Shown: piece by piece, positions 46,408 to 55,352 of the stretch
How the letters are laid out: every line of letters begins with the position of its first letter
Position numbering within the stretch: position 1 is the stretch's first letter
NCBI GenBank assembly: GCA_035503915.1
Contig: DATJSU010000010.1
Location: forward strand, 39,550-103,549
Source: DATJMJ01 sp035503915
GTDB taxonomy: Bacteria; Actinomycetota; Acidimicrobiia; Acidimicrobiales; Palsa-688
DNA: 64,000 nt
Direction: 5' to 3'
Notes under the pieces: generated by a model
Told to the model about the DNA's origin: nothing
The model's input: only the letters and a program-made list of their open reading frames with translations
Database searches by the model: none
Position numbers and translations under genes: made by a program

Positions 46408-47055
46408 ATGCCTGAGATCACCCTGTTAGCCGAGGTCGGCCGCACCACCGGGTCGGCCGAGTCGAGGCGCCTGCGCCATGGGGGCCGGATCCCCGCCATC
46501 GTCTACGGCCACGGCATGGAGCCCCTGTCGATATCGATAGGCGCCCGAGACTTGCGAACTGCTCTTAGTGCCCATGGCGTCAACCAAGTCCTCTCGCTCC
46601 AGGTCGATGGTGCCACCCATCTCGTCCTCGCCCGCCAGCTCCAGCGCCACCCTGTACGGCGCACGGTTTCCCACGTCGACTTCCAGGTCGTCCGCACAGA
46701 TGAGGTCGTGACGGCCGAAGTCCCGCTCGTGATCGTGGGGACGGCTGCGCTAGTGGAGCAGGAGCGGGGGGTCCTCGAGCACACATTGACGTCACTCACC
46801 ATCCGCACGACGCCTACCCAGATACCCGAGGAGATCACCGTCGACGTGACGGACCTCGAGGTCGGTGGAGCTATACGAGTTGGGGACCTCAAGCTCCCGG
46901 CCGGGATCCGCACCGAGGTCGACCCCGAAGAGGTCGTGGTCGTGGCGACTGCCGCCAGGGCAGAGGTGGCGGCTGAGGAGGCACCCGCTGAGGCTGAGGC
47001 AGCGGAGCCCGGGGAGGCCGAAGCTTCCGGCGGTAGGGCCGCAGAGGAGAGCTGA
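46408..47055 (+). CDS. rplY: 50S ribosomal protein bL25 (CTC/TL5 form)
   Basis: 215-residue 5S-rRNA-binding protein. The N-terminal L25 domain (GSAESRRLRHGGRIPAIVYGHG) is followed by the TL5-type beta domain (HVDFQVVRTDEVVTAEVPLVIVGTA, IPEEITVDVTDLEVGGAIRVGDLKLPAGI). A low-complexity Glu/Ala tail, usual for actinobacterial CTC proteins, ends it. ATG 46408. Its TGA at 47053-47055 is in the same frame as the pth coding sequence that follows after two codons. Confidence 0.95.
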   Translation: MPEITLLAEVGRTTGSAESRRLRHGGRIPAIVYGHGMEPLSISIGARDLRTALSAHGVNQVLSLQVDGATHLVLARQLQRHPVRRTVSHVDFQVVRTDEVVTAEVPLVIVGTAALVEQERGVLEHTLTSLTIRTTPTQIPEEITVDVTDLEVGGAIRVGDLKLPAGIRTEVDPEEVVVVATAARAEVAAEEAPAEAEAAEPGEAEASGGRAAEES

Positions 47056-47061
47056 GCCCGC

Positions 47062-47685
47062 CTGTTCGGGGCACGCAAACGCGAGGGCACCACTGGCGCC
47101 GACCTTGTCGCCGTTGGCCTCGGCAACCCCGGGCCGCGGTATGCCAGGACCCGTCACAACGTAGGTGCTGAGGCCGTAGAGCTCCTTGCCAGCCGGCACG
47201 GTCAGGTGCTGCGCCAAAGCAAAGAGCTCGCCCTCTCCACAGAGGTCCGGGTCGACGGGAAGCGCTTGGTGCTCGCGTTCCCGCAGACGTTCATGAACGA
47301 TTCGGGCCGTTCAGTCGTCCGGCTCGTCCGCCGTTACGGAGTCGACGACATGGCAAAGCTCGTGATCGTTCATGACGAGCTCGACCTGCCCCTTGGCACG
47401 GTACGTGTCAAAGCCGGAGGAGGCTTGGCGGGGCACAATGGGCTCCGTTCGATCAGGGACTGGCTGCGCACAGACGAGTTCCTGCGGGTCCGCATAGGGA
47501 TCGGGAAGCCCCCCGGGGGCAGGGAGGGCGGCGTCGACCACGTTCTCTCCGTGCCGAGCCGGCTCGAGCGCCGGCGGCTCGCAAAAGCTGCCGAGATGGC
47601 TGCCGATGCGCTAGCAATGCTGCTCAACGACGGCCTGGGGGCAGCTCAAAACGAGTTCAACTCGCGCCAGCCGGACGATGGCTGA
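47062..47685 (+). CDS. pth: Peptidyl-tRNA hydrolase, probable CTG start
   Basis: 207 residues if started at CTG 47062. Family core: LVAVGLGNPGPRYARTRHNVGAEAVELL (catalytic Asn22 and His32), FPQTFMNDSGRSVVRL (Asn), VIVHDELDLPLG (Asp), GGGLAGHNGLRSI, RVRIGIGKPPG. The core begins about 13 residues after the CTG. Between the in-frame rplY stop (47053) and that core there is no ATG, GTG or TTG. The GTG at 47206 would delete Asn22 and His32. A CTG start gives the FGARKREG leader usual for actinobacterial Pth and has GAGGAG about 12 nt upstream. Read-through from rplY or a sequence error are alternatives. The enzyme frees peptides from dropped-off peptidyl-tRNA and is essential. Confidence 0.87.
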   Translation: MFGARKREGTTGADLVAVGLGNPGPRYARTRHNVGAEAVELLASRHGQVLRQSKELALSTEVRVDGKRLVLAFPQTFMNDSGRSVVRLVRRYGVDDMAKLVIVHDELDLPLGTVRVKAGGGLAGHNGLRSIRDWLRTDEFLRVRIGIGKPPGGREGGVDHVLSVPSRLERRRLAKAAEMAADALAMLLNDGLGAAQNEFNSRQPDDG

Positions 47686-47697
47686 TTAAGCCGTTAA

Positions 47698-50600
47698 ATG
47701 GAGCACGGGTACCCAATGACCTCTGTCGTACAGGACCTCCCCTTGCGTGGCCCCGCCGCCTTGCCTGGTCCCCTGGCCGGGCTGCTCGCACGCGCCGAGC
47801 GGGACCCCAACCTCGCTGCTCTTGCAGCGGGGGCCGACAGGTCGCTCGCTGTCCCCGAGGCGGCTCAGCCATTTGTCATCGCTGCTCTCGCGACCTCTTC
47901 GCACCCACTGGTGGTGGCAGTCCCCAATGCCTCAAGCGCCGAACGTCTCGCGCACGAAGTCGGCACCTGGCTCGGGCCCGGGCAGGTAGCTGTTTTTCCT
48001 GCTTGGGAAACCCTGCCTTTTGAGCGAGTGAGCCCAGCACCCGAGACCATGGGGCGCCGGCTCGAGCTGATGTGGCGCCTGCGCCGCCTGCGTGACGGGG
48101 CGAGCGATGGCGCTGCGCCGGCGGTGATCGTTTCGCCGATCAGGGCCCTTTTGCAGCGTCTCGGGCCACACGTGGAAGACACCGAGCCCATTGTGGTCAG
48201 CCGCGGTGCACAGGTGGACCTAGACGCCCTCGTCGAAGACCTTGTGAGGCTCGGTTACAGGCGGGAGTACCAGGTCGAGCACCGCGGTGAGATCGCTGTG
48301 CGGGGGTCCATCGTCGACGTCTTCCCTTCGACCAGCCACGCACCGGTGCGCATCGACCTCTGGGGGGACGAGGTTGACAGGCTTACGCAATTTTCTATTG
48401 CGGACCAGCGCTCTACGACGGACCTCTCAGATGCCCTCATCTTCGGGTGCCGGGAGCTCTTGCCGACCGAGGAAGTGCGCGAGCGGGCCAGGGAGCTCAA
48501 CTCGAGCCAGCCGTGGGGCGCCGAGACCTGGGACCGCTTTGCCGACGGGCTGACTTTCGACGGCATGGAATCCTGGCTCCCATGGCTGACCGCCGACGAG
48601 CACCTCCTCGTCGACCTGCTCCCCGAGGAAGCGAGGGCGGTGTTGGTGGAGCCACGCCGCATGCGCGAACGAGGGCTCGAGATCGCCGACGAGGAGGCGG
48701 ACCTCGCGAGCACGCTGGCAACGACGTGGGGTGCACAAGGCAATGAGTTCCCTCGCCTGCACTTGCCTTTCGAGCGCCTTCTCGCGGCGACGAAAGCCTC
48801 GGTAGCAAGCCTCACGGCAGCACCGGAAGGCCCCGGCAGCTCTTCCCTCGCAGTTAACGGCTGGCAAGCCGTCGCCGGAGGCAACGAACGGCTGCTCGAG
48901 CAGCTTCGCGAGGTCGCAGGCAAGCGGTGGACGGTTGCCGTTTGCGCAGAAAGCGCGAACAGTGCCGGCCACCTGTCAAAAGCACTGCGCGAAGAGGGCT
49001 TTATTGCGCCGGTAACGGATCAGGCTGCCCAAAAGACAATGTCGGTTGTGGTGGCGCCGCTCGACCGCGGTTTCATCTACCCCGCGCTCGACCTTGCGGT
49101 CCTTGCCGAAGGCGACCTGACGGGGCGGCGTCGCCCGCACCGGGTCGCACGCCCGCGCGCGGCAGCGGTCACGACGTTTTTCGACGACATGAAAACGGGC
49201 GACTACGTAGTCCATTTTCAGCACGGCGTCGGGCGTTTTGGAGGGATGGTCAAGCGGTCCATCGGCGAGGTCGAGAGGGACTACTTGTTGCTCGAGTACC
49301 GCGAGGGTGACAAGCTCTATGTACCCTCCGATCAAGTCGATGCGCTCAGGCCTTATACGGGCGGTGAAACGCCGTCCCTATCGCGCCTCAACGGGAGCGA
49401 ATGGACCAAGACTAAGGCGCGTGTGCGCCACGCTGTCCGCGAGATAGCCCAAGAACTCGTCGTCCTCTATCAAAAACGCGCCACTACACCCGGGTATGCC
49501 TTCTCGCCTGACACACCCTGGCAGGCCGAAATGGAGGAGGCTTTCCCGTACACCGAAACACCTGACCAACTGAAGGCGATCTTGGACGTGAAGGCGGACA
49601 TGGAGGTCCCTACGCCAATGGACCGCCTCGTATGTGGCGATGTCGGCTTCGGCAAGACCGAAGTCGCCGTGCGAGCGGCGTTCAAGGCTGTACAGGACGG
49701 CAAGCAAGTGGCTGTGCTCGTGCCGACGACCCTGCTCGCTTCTCAGCACTTGCAGACTTTTTCGGACCGCTTCGCCAACTACCCGGTCCGGGTCGAGATG
49801 CTCTCGCGCTTCCTCACGCCCGCTGAAGCCCGAGCAGTTACGGAGGGCTTGGCCGATGGCTCGGTGGACGTCGTGATCGGCACTCACAAATTGCTGGGGG
49901 CGGAGGTCAAGTTCAAAGCCCTCGGCCTCCTTGTCGTAGACGAGGAGCAGCGCTTCGGCGTCACCCACAAGGAGACCATCAAGAAGCTCAGTACCAACGT
50001 AGACGTCGTCACGATGACCGCCTCCCCGATACCAAGGACTCTTGAGATGTCCCTCACAGGCCTGCGCGACCTCTCGCTCATCACGACCCCTCCCGCCGAG
50101 CGGCGCCCGATCCTCACCTATGTCGGCGACTATGACGAAAGAGCCGTCGCCGAGGCGATCAGGCGCGAGCTACTGCGTGAGGGGCAGGTTTTTTTCGTAC
50201 ATGACCGGGTCCATGACATCGACAAGGTGGCGACGCGCCTTCGTGAGCTCGTGCCCGAGGCAAGGGTCGCGATCGCCAACGGCCAAATGGACGAGGGCAG
50301 TTTGGAACGCGTCGTGCTCGACTTTTGGGAGGGGCGCTACGACGTCCTCGTCTGCACCACCATCATCGAGTCAGGCATCGACATGCCCACCGTCAACACT
50401 TTGGTGATCGACCGGGCCGACCTTTTGGGCCTTGGACAGCTCCATCAGCTCCGCGGGCGTGTCGGGCGCGCCAACCAGCGGGCATACGCCTACCTTTTTT
50501 ACCCGCCAGATCGCAAGCTGACCGAAGAGGCCTACGAACGGCTCCGCACGATCGGCGAGCATACCGAGCTCGGCTCTGGGTTCAAGATCGCAATGCGCGA

Positions 50601-51246
50601 CCTCGAGATCCGCGGCGCGGGCAACCTGCTCGGTGCCGACCAGTCGGGCCATATAGCTGCCGTGGGCTATGACTTGTACGTGCAGATGGTGAGCGAGGCC
50701 GTTGCCGAGCTCAAGGGCGAGGCCCTGAAACCGCCTGCCGAGATCCGCCTCGACCTACCCATGACGGCGAACCTCCCAGCGACTTATGTCTCGCGAGAAG
50801 ACCTCCGCCTCGAGGCGTACCGCCGGCTCGCAACCGTTACCACTCAAGAAGAAGTCGACGACATCTCTTCGGAGTGGGCCGACCGCTACGGCCTGCTGCC
50901 CGAGGCCGCCAAGGCGCTCCTATCGATCGCGCGCCTGCGGGCCGAATGCGCTCGGCTTGGTGTGCACGAAGTGGCCGTCGTGAGCGGTGGCCTCGGCACC
51001 CCCTTGGGCGGCTATACGGCACGGGTTTCGCCGATAACACTTCGGGCGAGCGAACAGGTGCGCCTTTCGCGCCTTTGGCCTCGTGCGGTTTACAAAGAAG
51101 ACCAAAGCCAGTTAGTAGGCCCATTGCGGAAGGGAGCCGACCCGGCTGAGGCTCTCGTGCAGATGCTCCGCGCTCTCGTACCGCCCCCGCCTGGCGAAGC
51201 GCCCGGTGAAACGGCAGCGGCTACCTCTTCAGCAGCCGGCCGATAA
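47698..51246 (+). CDS. mfd: Transcription-repair coupling factor
   Basis: 1182-residue SF2 translocase that removes stalled RNA polymerase and recruits UvrA. UvrB-like N-terminal domains (VAVFPAWETLPFERVSPAPETMGRRL, GEIAVRGSIVDVFPS) are followed by the RNA-polymerase-interacting domain (GDYVVHFQHGVGRFGGM, REGDKLYVPSDQVD) and a RecG-like motor: Walker A GDVGFGKTEVAVRAAF, VVDEEQRFGVTHKE, TMTASPIPRTLEMSLTG, CTTIIESGIDMPTVNT, QLRGRVGR. The C-terminal UvrA-binding domain is present. ATG 47698 or 47716 (MTSVVQ). Its 3' end overlaps convergent tatC by 26 nt. Confidence 0.97.
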   Translation: MEHGYPMTSVVQDLPLRGPAALPGPLAGLLARAERDPNLAALAAGADRSLAVPEAAQPFVIAALATSSHPLVVAVPNASSAERLAHEVGTWLGPGQVAVFPAWETLPFERVSPAPETMGRRLELMWRLRRLRDGASDGAAPAVIVSPIRALLQRLGPHVEDTEPIVVSRGAQVDLDALVEDLVRLGYRREYQVEHRGEIAVRGSIVDVFPSTSHAPVRIDLWGDEVDRLTQFSIADQRSTTDLSDALIFGCRELLPTEEVRERARELNSSQPWGAETWDRFADGLTFDGMESWLPWLTADEHLLVDLLPEEARAVLVEPRRMRERGLEIADEEADLASTLATTWGAQGNEFPRLHLPFERLLAATKASVASLTAAPEGPGSSSLAVNGWQAVAGGNERLLEQLREVAGKRWTVAVCAESANSAGHLSKALREEGFIAPVTDQAAQKTMSVVVAPLDRGFIYPALDLAVLAEGDLTGRRRPHRVARPRAAAVTTFFDDMKTGDYVVHFQHGVGRFGGMVKRSIGEVERDYLLLEYREGDKLYVPSDQVDALRPYTGGETPSLSRLNGSEWTKTKARVRHAVREIAQELVVLYQKRATTPGYAFSPDTPWQAEMEEAFPYTETPDQLKAILDVKADMEVPTPMDRLVCGDVGFGKTEVAVRAAFKAVQDGKQVAVLVPTTLLASQHLQTFSDRFANYPVRVEMLSRFLTPAEARAVTEGLADGSVDVVIGTHKLLGAEVKFKALGLLVVDEEQRFGVTHKETIKKLSTNVDVVTMTASPIPRTLEMSLTGLRDLSLITTPPAERRPILTYVGDYDERAVAEAIRRELLREGQVFFVHDRVHDIDKVATRLRELVPEARVAIANGQMDEGSLERVVLDFWEGRYDVLVCTTIIESGIDMPTVNTLVIDRADLLGLGQLHQLRGRVGRANQRAYAYLFYPPDRKLTEEAYERLRTIGEHTELGSGFKIAMRDLEIRGAGNLLGADQSGHIAAVGYDLYVQMVSEAVAELKGEALKPPAEIRLDLPMTANLPATYVSREDLRLEAYRRLATVTTQEEVDDISSEWADRYGLLPEAAKALLSIARLRAECARLGVHEVAVVSGGLGTPLGGYTARVSPITLRASEQVRLSRLWPRAVYKEDQSQLVGPLRKGADPAEALVQMLRALVPPPPGEAPGETAAATSSAAGR

Positions 51247-51934
51247 TGATCGATATCTCATAAAACAACAACATCGGTACGGCCATGCCGAGGAACGTGA
51301 ACGGGTCGTTCGAAGGTGTCACGATCGCCGCCACCGCACAGAGGACCACAATCGCCGGCCGGCGCCATTTTCTCCATTTGGCCGAGGGCACAATTCGGGC
51401 GAGCATCAAGAACATGACAACGATCGGGTAAAGGAACACGGCGCCGAAAACCAGGCAGACCAGCAGGTAAAGGCTGACGTAGCCCGACGGGCTGAAGAGA
51501 GGGGCGACCCCCGAGCCGCTCGCGCTGATCAACCAGTTGAGGGCCTTAGGCCACACGAGCACGGCAGTGAGGACCCCGAGGCTGAACAGAAAGAGCGCGC
51601 TGAGCACAAAGGGCACCGCGTAGCGCTTTTCGTTGCGCTTCAACCCTGGCGTGATGAAGCGCCACATTTCCCAAAGCCATACGGGCGCCGCGAGCGCAAG
51701 GCCAATATAAAGCGAAACCTTTATACGCGTTGTGAAACCTTCCACGGGGCTCGAGATGACGAGGTCTCCAGTCACCATGTTCTTGTGGTGGTGCACGAAA
51801 GCGCGGTAAGGCTCGGTCATGAACCGGAGGACTGGGTTGTACAGGAAGTAGCCGGCGATGGAGGTGAGGACGATCGCGCCCGCGCAGATGAGCACTCGCT
51901 TGCGGAGCTCGGCGAGGTGCTCGAAGAGCGTCAT
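51221..51934 (-). CDS. tatC: Sec-independent protein translocase TatC
   Basis: 237-residue six-TM core of the twin-arginine translocase. The signature MTLFEHLAELRKRVLICAGAIVL at the N-terminus is the TatC signal-peptide-binding start. SPVEGFTTRIKVSLYIGLALAAPVWLWEMWRFITPGLKRNEKRY and the last helices FLGMAVPMLLFYEISI are typical. I chose the ATG at 51934 because AAGGAGG lies 5 nt upstream and the family begins there. The frame stays open to an ATG at 52126, 2 nt after tatB, which would add a 64-residue Gly/Ser/Glu-rich cytoplasmic leader. It forms an operon with the preceding tatB. Confidence 0.93.
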   Translation of the reverse strand: MTLFEHLAELRKRVLICAGAIVLTSIAGYFLYNPVLRFMTEPYRAFVHHHKNMVTGDLVISSPVEGFTTRIKVSLYIGLALAAPVWLWEMWRFITPGLKRNEKRYAVPFVLSALFLFSLGVLTAVLVWPKALNWLISASGSGVAPLFSPSGYVSLYLLVCLVFGAVFLYPIVVMFLMLARIVPSAKWRKWRRPAIVVLCAVAAIVTPSNDPFTFLGMAVPMLLFYEISIIIGRLLKR

Positions 51935-52128
51935 GCGCCCTCCTTCGCCGTCGTGCTCTCCCTCGTGCGAGCTGCCGTTGGAGCTCGAGACGGCTGTCTC
52001 GCCTATGTTGCCGTCCAAGCCCGGCATCCCCGTCACGCCCTCAGCTGTGCCGACACCGAGGCCGTCGAGCGGGCTCTCGTCGGAACCGACCGACTGGTTA
52101 CCCGGCGCCTGGTCTCCAGGGCCCATGA

Positions 52129-52476
52129 TCAGTTGAGGCTTGGGTCGTCGGGGACCGAGACGGCCGAGGCCGGCCCGGTTTCGGGCAGGCTCGGAGACGC
52201 CGAGCCGGATGACCACGTGCGCACCTCACGAGCGCCCGCCTCAATGGCCTCGCGCGGTTCCGCGAAGACCTTCCGGAGCTCGTTGCGAACAGCGACGCCT
52301 TCATCAGCGGTCTCACCGAGCAGGTCGCGCATTTCACGCCGCACGCTCGAGGTGTACTTACGGACCTCAGCGAGCCAACGGGCAAGAGTGCGCGCCGCTT
52401 CGGGCAGCCGTTTGGGGCCTAACACCATCATGGCTATGACGAAAAGAACGATTAGCTTGTCTGGGTCTAGGTTCAA
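52129..52476 (-). CDS. tatB: Twin-arginine translocase TatA/TatB subunit
   Basis: 115 residues from a TTG at 52476 with GGAG 7 nt upstream. One short N-terminal TM helix (KLIVLFVIAMMVLGPKRLP) carries the conserved Gly-Pro hinge, an amphipathic helix follows (EAARTLARWLAEVRKYTSSVRREM), then a polar, Pro/Ser-rich tail. The Asp/Glu content before the TM and the long tail favour TatB over TatA, but no other tat gene is here to decide. It lies immediately upstream of tatC. The TTG start is needed because no ATG or GTG precedes the TM helix in frame. Confidence 0.87.
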   Translation of the reverse strand: MNLDPDKLIVLFVIAMMVLGPKRLPEAARTLARWLAEVRKYTSSVRREMRDLLGETADEGVAVRNELRKVFAEPREAIEAGAREVRTWSSGSASPSLPETGPASAVSVPDDPSLN

Positions 52477-52587
52477 CGGCCTGCTCCAATGCTTGTCCCC
52501 AATCTAGACCCCGGTCCCCGCGGCAGCCCAGCGGGCTCGGCCCTCGTTAGCTCGTCCCATCACGAGTAGCTACTATGGCCCTCGGCC

Positions 52588-53691
52588 GTGAGACACCTGC
52601 CCATCTCCCCCCGACTGCGCGTCCCAGCCATTCGCGCGGGCGCGGCGGCCAAGGTGGCGATGGCGATGGGCCTGCTGGCCCTTGTCGCGGGCGCCTTGGC
52701 CGGTTGCAGTACGGCACCCGCCGCAGCCACCGTCAATGGCCAGCCGATTTCTGAACAGCAGTTGGCGGAGCAGCTCCAGAGCCTGTCCTCCGACAGCGCC
52801 TACACCTCGGCCCAGGATGGCATCTTCCTGGAGGCATTTGAGGAAAGCGAGGGCCAGGGAAGCCCACCCACGGTCGCCCCGCCTCCTGGTCAGGGGAGCG
52901 GGAGCGGTAGCTACTCGATGCTTTGGACTGACCTTGTCCTTTCCAACATGATCTCTGAGGTCGCCCTCACCACCAATCTCGAGCGCGCCCACATGGCCCC
53001 AGACAGCGTGCAGCTCGCCGCTGCTTGGGCGAGCGAGTACGCCAACGACCCCGCTGAGTGGGAACAGCTGACGCCTTCGCTGCGCTCGAGCGAGGCTCTC
53101 TACGACGCCGACAGGGCCTTGGTCGACGGGCCTGTCCCGGCGGCGTCGTCGAAGAGCGTAGCGAGCTTCTATACCCAGCACGCGAGCTACTTCTGGTCAC
53201 AGGTATGCCTGACAGCCGTCGACGTACCAGCGGCGAGGTCGGCCATGGCTTCCGCCAAGAAGCAGGCCGAGTCGGTCGCCCGCGAGCTGAGCGGTCACAC
53301 AGGCCCCGGGGAACAGCCCGTGCTGGGGGCAAGCCTGTACTGCGACTCTCCGGAACAGTTTGTAGAGCAGCCGTCCAGCTTCCAGGCCGCCGTCGCCGGG
53401 CTCGCTCCCGGTAATGCGCAGGTCCTGGCTGAGAGCTATGGGTACCAGGTTGTCGCAGTCCGTTCCAGGACGGTTCTCCGCCTCAGCGCGGCGAGCGAGC
53501 CTGGCATCGATGTCGTTGTCAGCTACGGCGGCGTGGAGTCTCCGCCGCAAGGTGAGCAAAAAGTCATCGACGTCCTGAACCGGGCCCGTGTGCAGGTGAA
53601 CCCGCGCTTTGGCAGCTGGTCGAAAGCCCCTCCCGCTACTTGCCCGCAGGTCTTGCCGGCAGGTTCACAGGCTGGGGGTTGCATCCCCTAG
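52588..53691 (+). CDS. SurA-like lipoprotein (peptidyl-prolyl isomerase-type chaperone)
   Basis: 367 residues. A type II signal peptide has lipobox ALAGC with Cys40. A SurA_N-like region follows: AATVNGQPISEQQLAEQLQ is the usual start of these chaperones. A Pro/Gly/Ser-rich insertion lies near 95-110. The C-terminal part (VCLTAVDVPAARSAMASAKKQAESV ... SYGYQVVAVRSRTVL) resembles a parvulin-type rotamase domain that seems degenerate. It is predicted to act outside the membrane in folding of secreted proteins. GTG 52588. The family call is moderate. Confidence 0.78.
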   Translation: MRHLPISPRLRVPAIRAGAAAKVAMAMGLLALVAGALAGCSTAPAAATVNGQPISEQQLAEQLQSLSSDSAYTSAQDGIFLEAFEESEGQGSPPTVAPPPGQGSGSGSYSMLWTDLVLSNMISEVALTTNLERAHMAPDSVQLAAAWASEYANDPAEWEQLTPSLRSSEALYDADRALVDGPVPAASSKSVASFYTQHASYFWSQVCLTAVDVPAARSAMASAKKQAESVARELSGHTGPGEQPVLGASLYCDSPEQFVEQPSSFQAAVAGLAPGNAQVLAESYGYQVVAVRSRTVLRLSAASEPGIDVVVSYGGVESPPQGEQKVIDVLNRARVQVNPRFGSWSKAPPATCPQVLPAGSQAGGCIP

Positions 53692-53723
53692 GTGCGGGAC
53701 GCCGAAAACGCCAAGTACCTGAA

Positions 53724-55232
53724 GTGACTGAACAGATCCCGAGCTCAGCGCGGCGCCCCCGCATCACGGTCGTCGGCTTGGGGCCGGGCAGGCCGGGGCT
53801 CATCACCGCCGAGACTATGGCAGCGATCGCGGCGGTACCGGAGCGTTGGCTGCGCACCTCTAGGCACCCCTCGTCCTCGTTGGTGAGCGGGGCCAGGAGC
53901 TTCGACTACCTCTACGAGGGGGCGCGCGACTTGGAAGAGGTCTACAGCGGGATCGTCGAGGCGCTCGTCGAGGCAGCGGCGGCTGAGGGACATGTCCTTT
54001 ACGCAGTGCCGGGCTCGCCTCTCGTGGCGGAGCGCAGCGTCGAGCTCCTGCGTGACGACGAGCGGGTCGAGGTCGCCGTCCTGCCAGCCGTTTCGTTCAT
54101 CGACCTCGCTTTCGCCCGCCTCGGCACCGACCCGCTCGCCGTCGGCGCGCGCACTGTCGATGGCCAGCGCTTCGCGGTCGAGGCTGCCGGCGGCGTCGGG
54201 CCCTTCCTGGTCGCGCAATGCGACTCGCAGTCAGTGCTTTCGGGCGTCAAATTGGCGATCGGGGCTTCCTTGGACCTCCTCCCGGGCGACCAGCGAACAT
54301 TCGCCGTGACGGTGCTCCAGCGACTTGGGTTGGAGGACGAGCGCGTGAGCTCTGTCAGCTGGGAGGACCTCGACCGGGCGGTCACAGCCGACCACTTGAC
54401 GAGCCTGTGGGTCCCGGCTCTTGGCGCTGCGGTTGCCGCTGAAATCGTGCGCCTCGAGGAGCTCGGCCGTGCTCTGCGGGCCCGCTGCCCCTGGGACCGC
54501 CAGCAGACCCACCAGAGCCTCACCCGCTACCTGCTCGAGGAGTCCTACGAAGTTCTTGAAGCGATCGAAGAGCTTGACCCGGACGGGGCGGGTTATGAAC
54601 ACCTGGAAGAGGAGCTCGGGGACGTCCTCTTCCAGGTGGTGTTCCATGCCACGCTCGCCGCCGAGGAGGGTGAGTTCTCCTTGGCGGACGTGGCCCGGAC
54701 GGTTCACGACAAGCTCGTAGCGCGGCACCCCCACGTCTTTGGCGACGTCGAAGCGTCAACCGCCGAGGAGGTGGCCAGGAACTGGGAACAGATAAAGAAA
54801 AGCGAGAAGGGTGAGCCCCGGGTAATGGACCGCGTACCGGCAAACCTGCCGGCTCTCCTGTACGCCGACAAGGTACAGGGCAAAGCCGCCTCGGTCGGCT
54901 TCGACTGGGAGGGGGCCGAAGGCCCGTTTGCCAAGGTGGCCGAAGAGCTCGGCGAGCTCGGCGAAGTCCTCGCCTCCTCGCCGTCATCTCCGTTCGCGGC
55001 TGGGACACGTGCTCGTGATGAACTTGGCGACCTCCTCTTCTCGGTCGTCAACGTCGCCCGGCACTTGAAGGTTGACCCTGAAGCAGCGCTGCGGGAGGCG
55101 ACCGCGAAGTTCCGGCGGCGCTTCCAAGCGGTCGAGTCACTGGCTCAAAGCCGCTCTCTCGAGCTCACCAACTTGGGCGCCGAAGAGCTCGATCGCTTGT
55201 GGGAGGAAGTGAAGGCGGGGGAAGCGCAGTAG
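53724..55232 (+). CDS. mazG: Tetrapyrrole-methylase / MazG nucleoside triphosphate pyrophosphohydrolase fusion
   Basis: 502 residues, YabN-like architecture. Residues 10-215 form a SAM/tetrapyrrole methylase fold (ITVVGLGPGRPGLITAETM, AVPGSPLVAERSVELLRDD, AVSFIDLAFARLG). Residues 250-500 are two MazG repeats: RCPWDRQQTHQSLTRYLLEESYEVLEAIEEL, EELGDVLFQVVFHATLAAEEG, RHPHVFGDV, RVPANLPALLYADKVQGKAASVGFDW, ELGDLLFSVVNVARHLKVDPE. The MazG part hydrolyses aberrant (d)NTPs. The methylase part has no proven role in such fusions. GTG 53724 was chosen because the methylase fold starts right after. Confidence 0.93.
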   Translation: MTEQIPSSARRPRITVVGLGPGRPGLITAETMAAIAAVPERWLRTSRHPSSSLVSGARSFDYLYEGARDLEEVYSGIVEALVEAAAAEGHVLYAVPGSPLVAERSVELLRDDERVEVAVLPAVSFIDLAFARLGTDPLAVGARTVDGQRFAVEAAGGVGPFLVAQCDSQSVLSGVKLAIGASLDLLPGDQRTFAVTVLQRLGLEDERVSSVSWEDLDRAVTADHLTSLWVPALGAAVAAEIVRLEELGRALRARCPWDRQQTHQSLTRYLLEESYEVLEAIEELDPDGAGYEHLEEELGDVLFQVVFHATLAAEEGEFSLADVARTVHDKLVARHPHVFGDVEASTAEEVARNWEQIKKSEKGEPRVMDRVPANLPALLYADKVQGKAASVGFDWEGAEGPFAKVAEELGELGEVLASSPSSPFAAGTRARDELGDLLFSVVNVARHLKVDPEAALREATAKFRRRFQAVESLAQSRSLELTNLGAEELDRLWEEVKAGEAQ

Positions 55233-55268
55233 TGGCGCCTCCAGGGTTGCCTGTCGTGGCACGAGACG

Positions 55269-55297
55269 TTGTCCCAAGGCGGCCACTGGGCTAAGCT
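55269..55297 (+). promoter_or_regulatory. Candidate promoter of ftsB operon
   Basis: TTGTCC (55269-55274), a 17-bp spacer and TAAGCT (55292-55297) lie 55 nt before the ATG at 55353. It would drive ftsB, DUF501 and ppx. Confidence 0.45.
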
Positions 55298-55352
55298 CTC
55301 GGTTCACTCTAACAACAGCTGTCACATCAACCACAAGGGTCACGAGGGCGGC

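Noticed and set aside
47206..47685. Pth starting at the GTG 47206
   Set aside because: This start removes the NPG and RHN blocks with the catalytic Asn and His, so it cannot be the real N-terminus.
53640..53723. Longer mazG-fusion N-terminus beginning at 53640
   Set aside because: It lies within the end of the SurA-like gene; the methylase fold begins just after the GTG at 53724.
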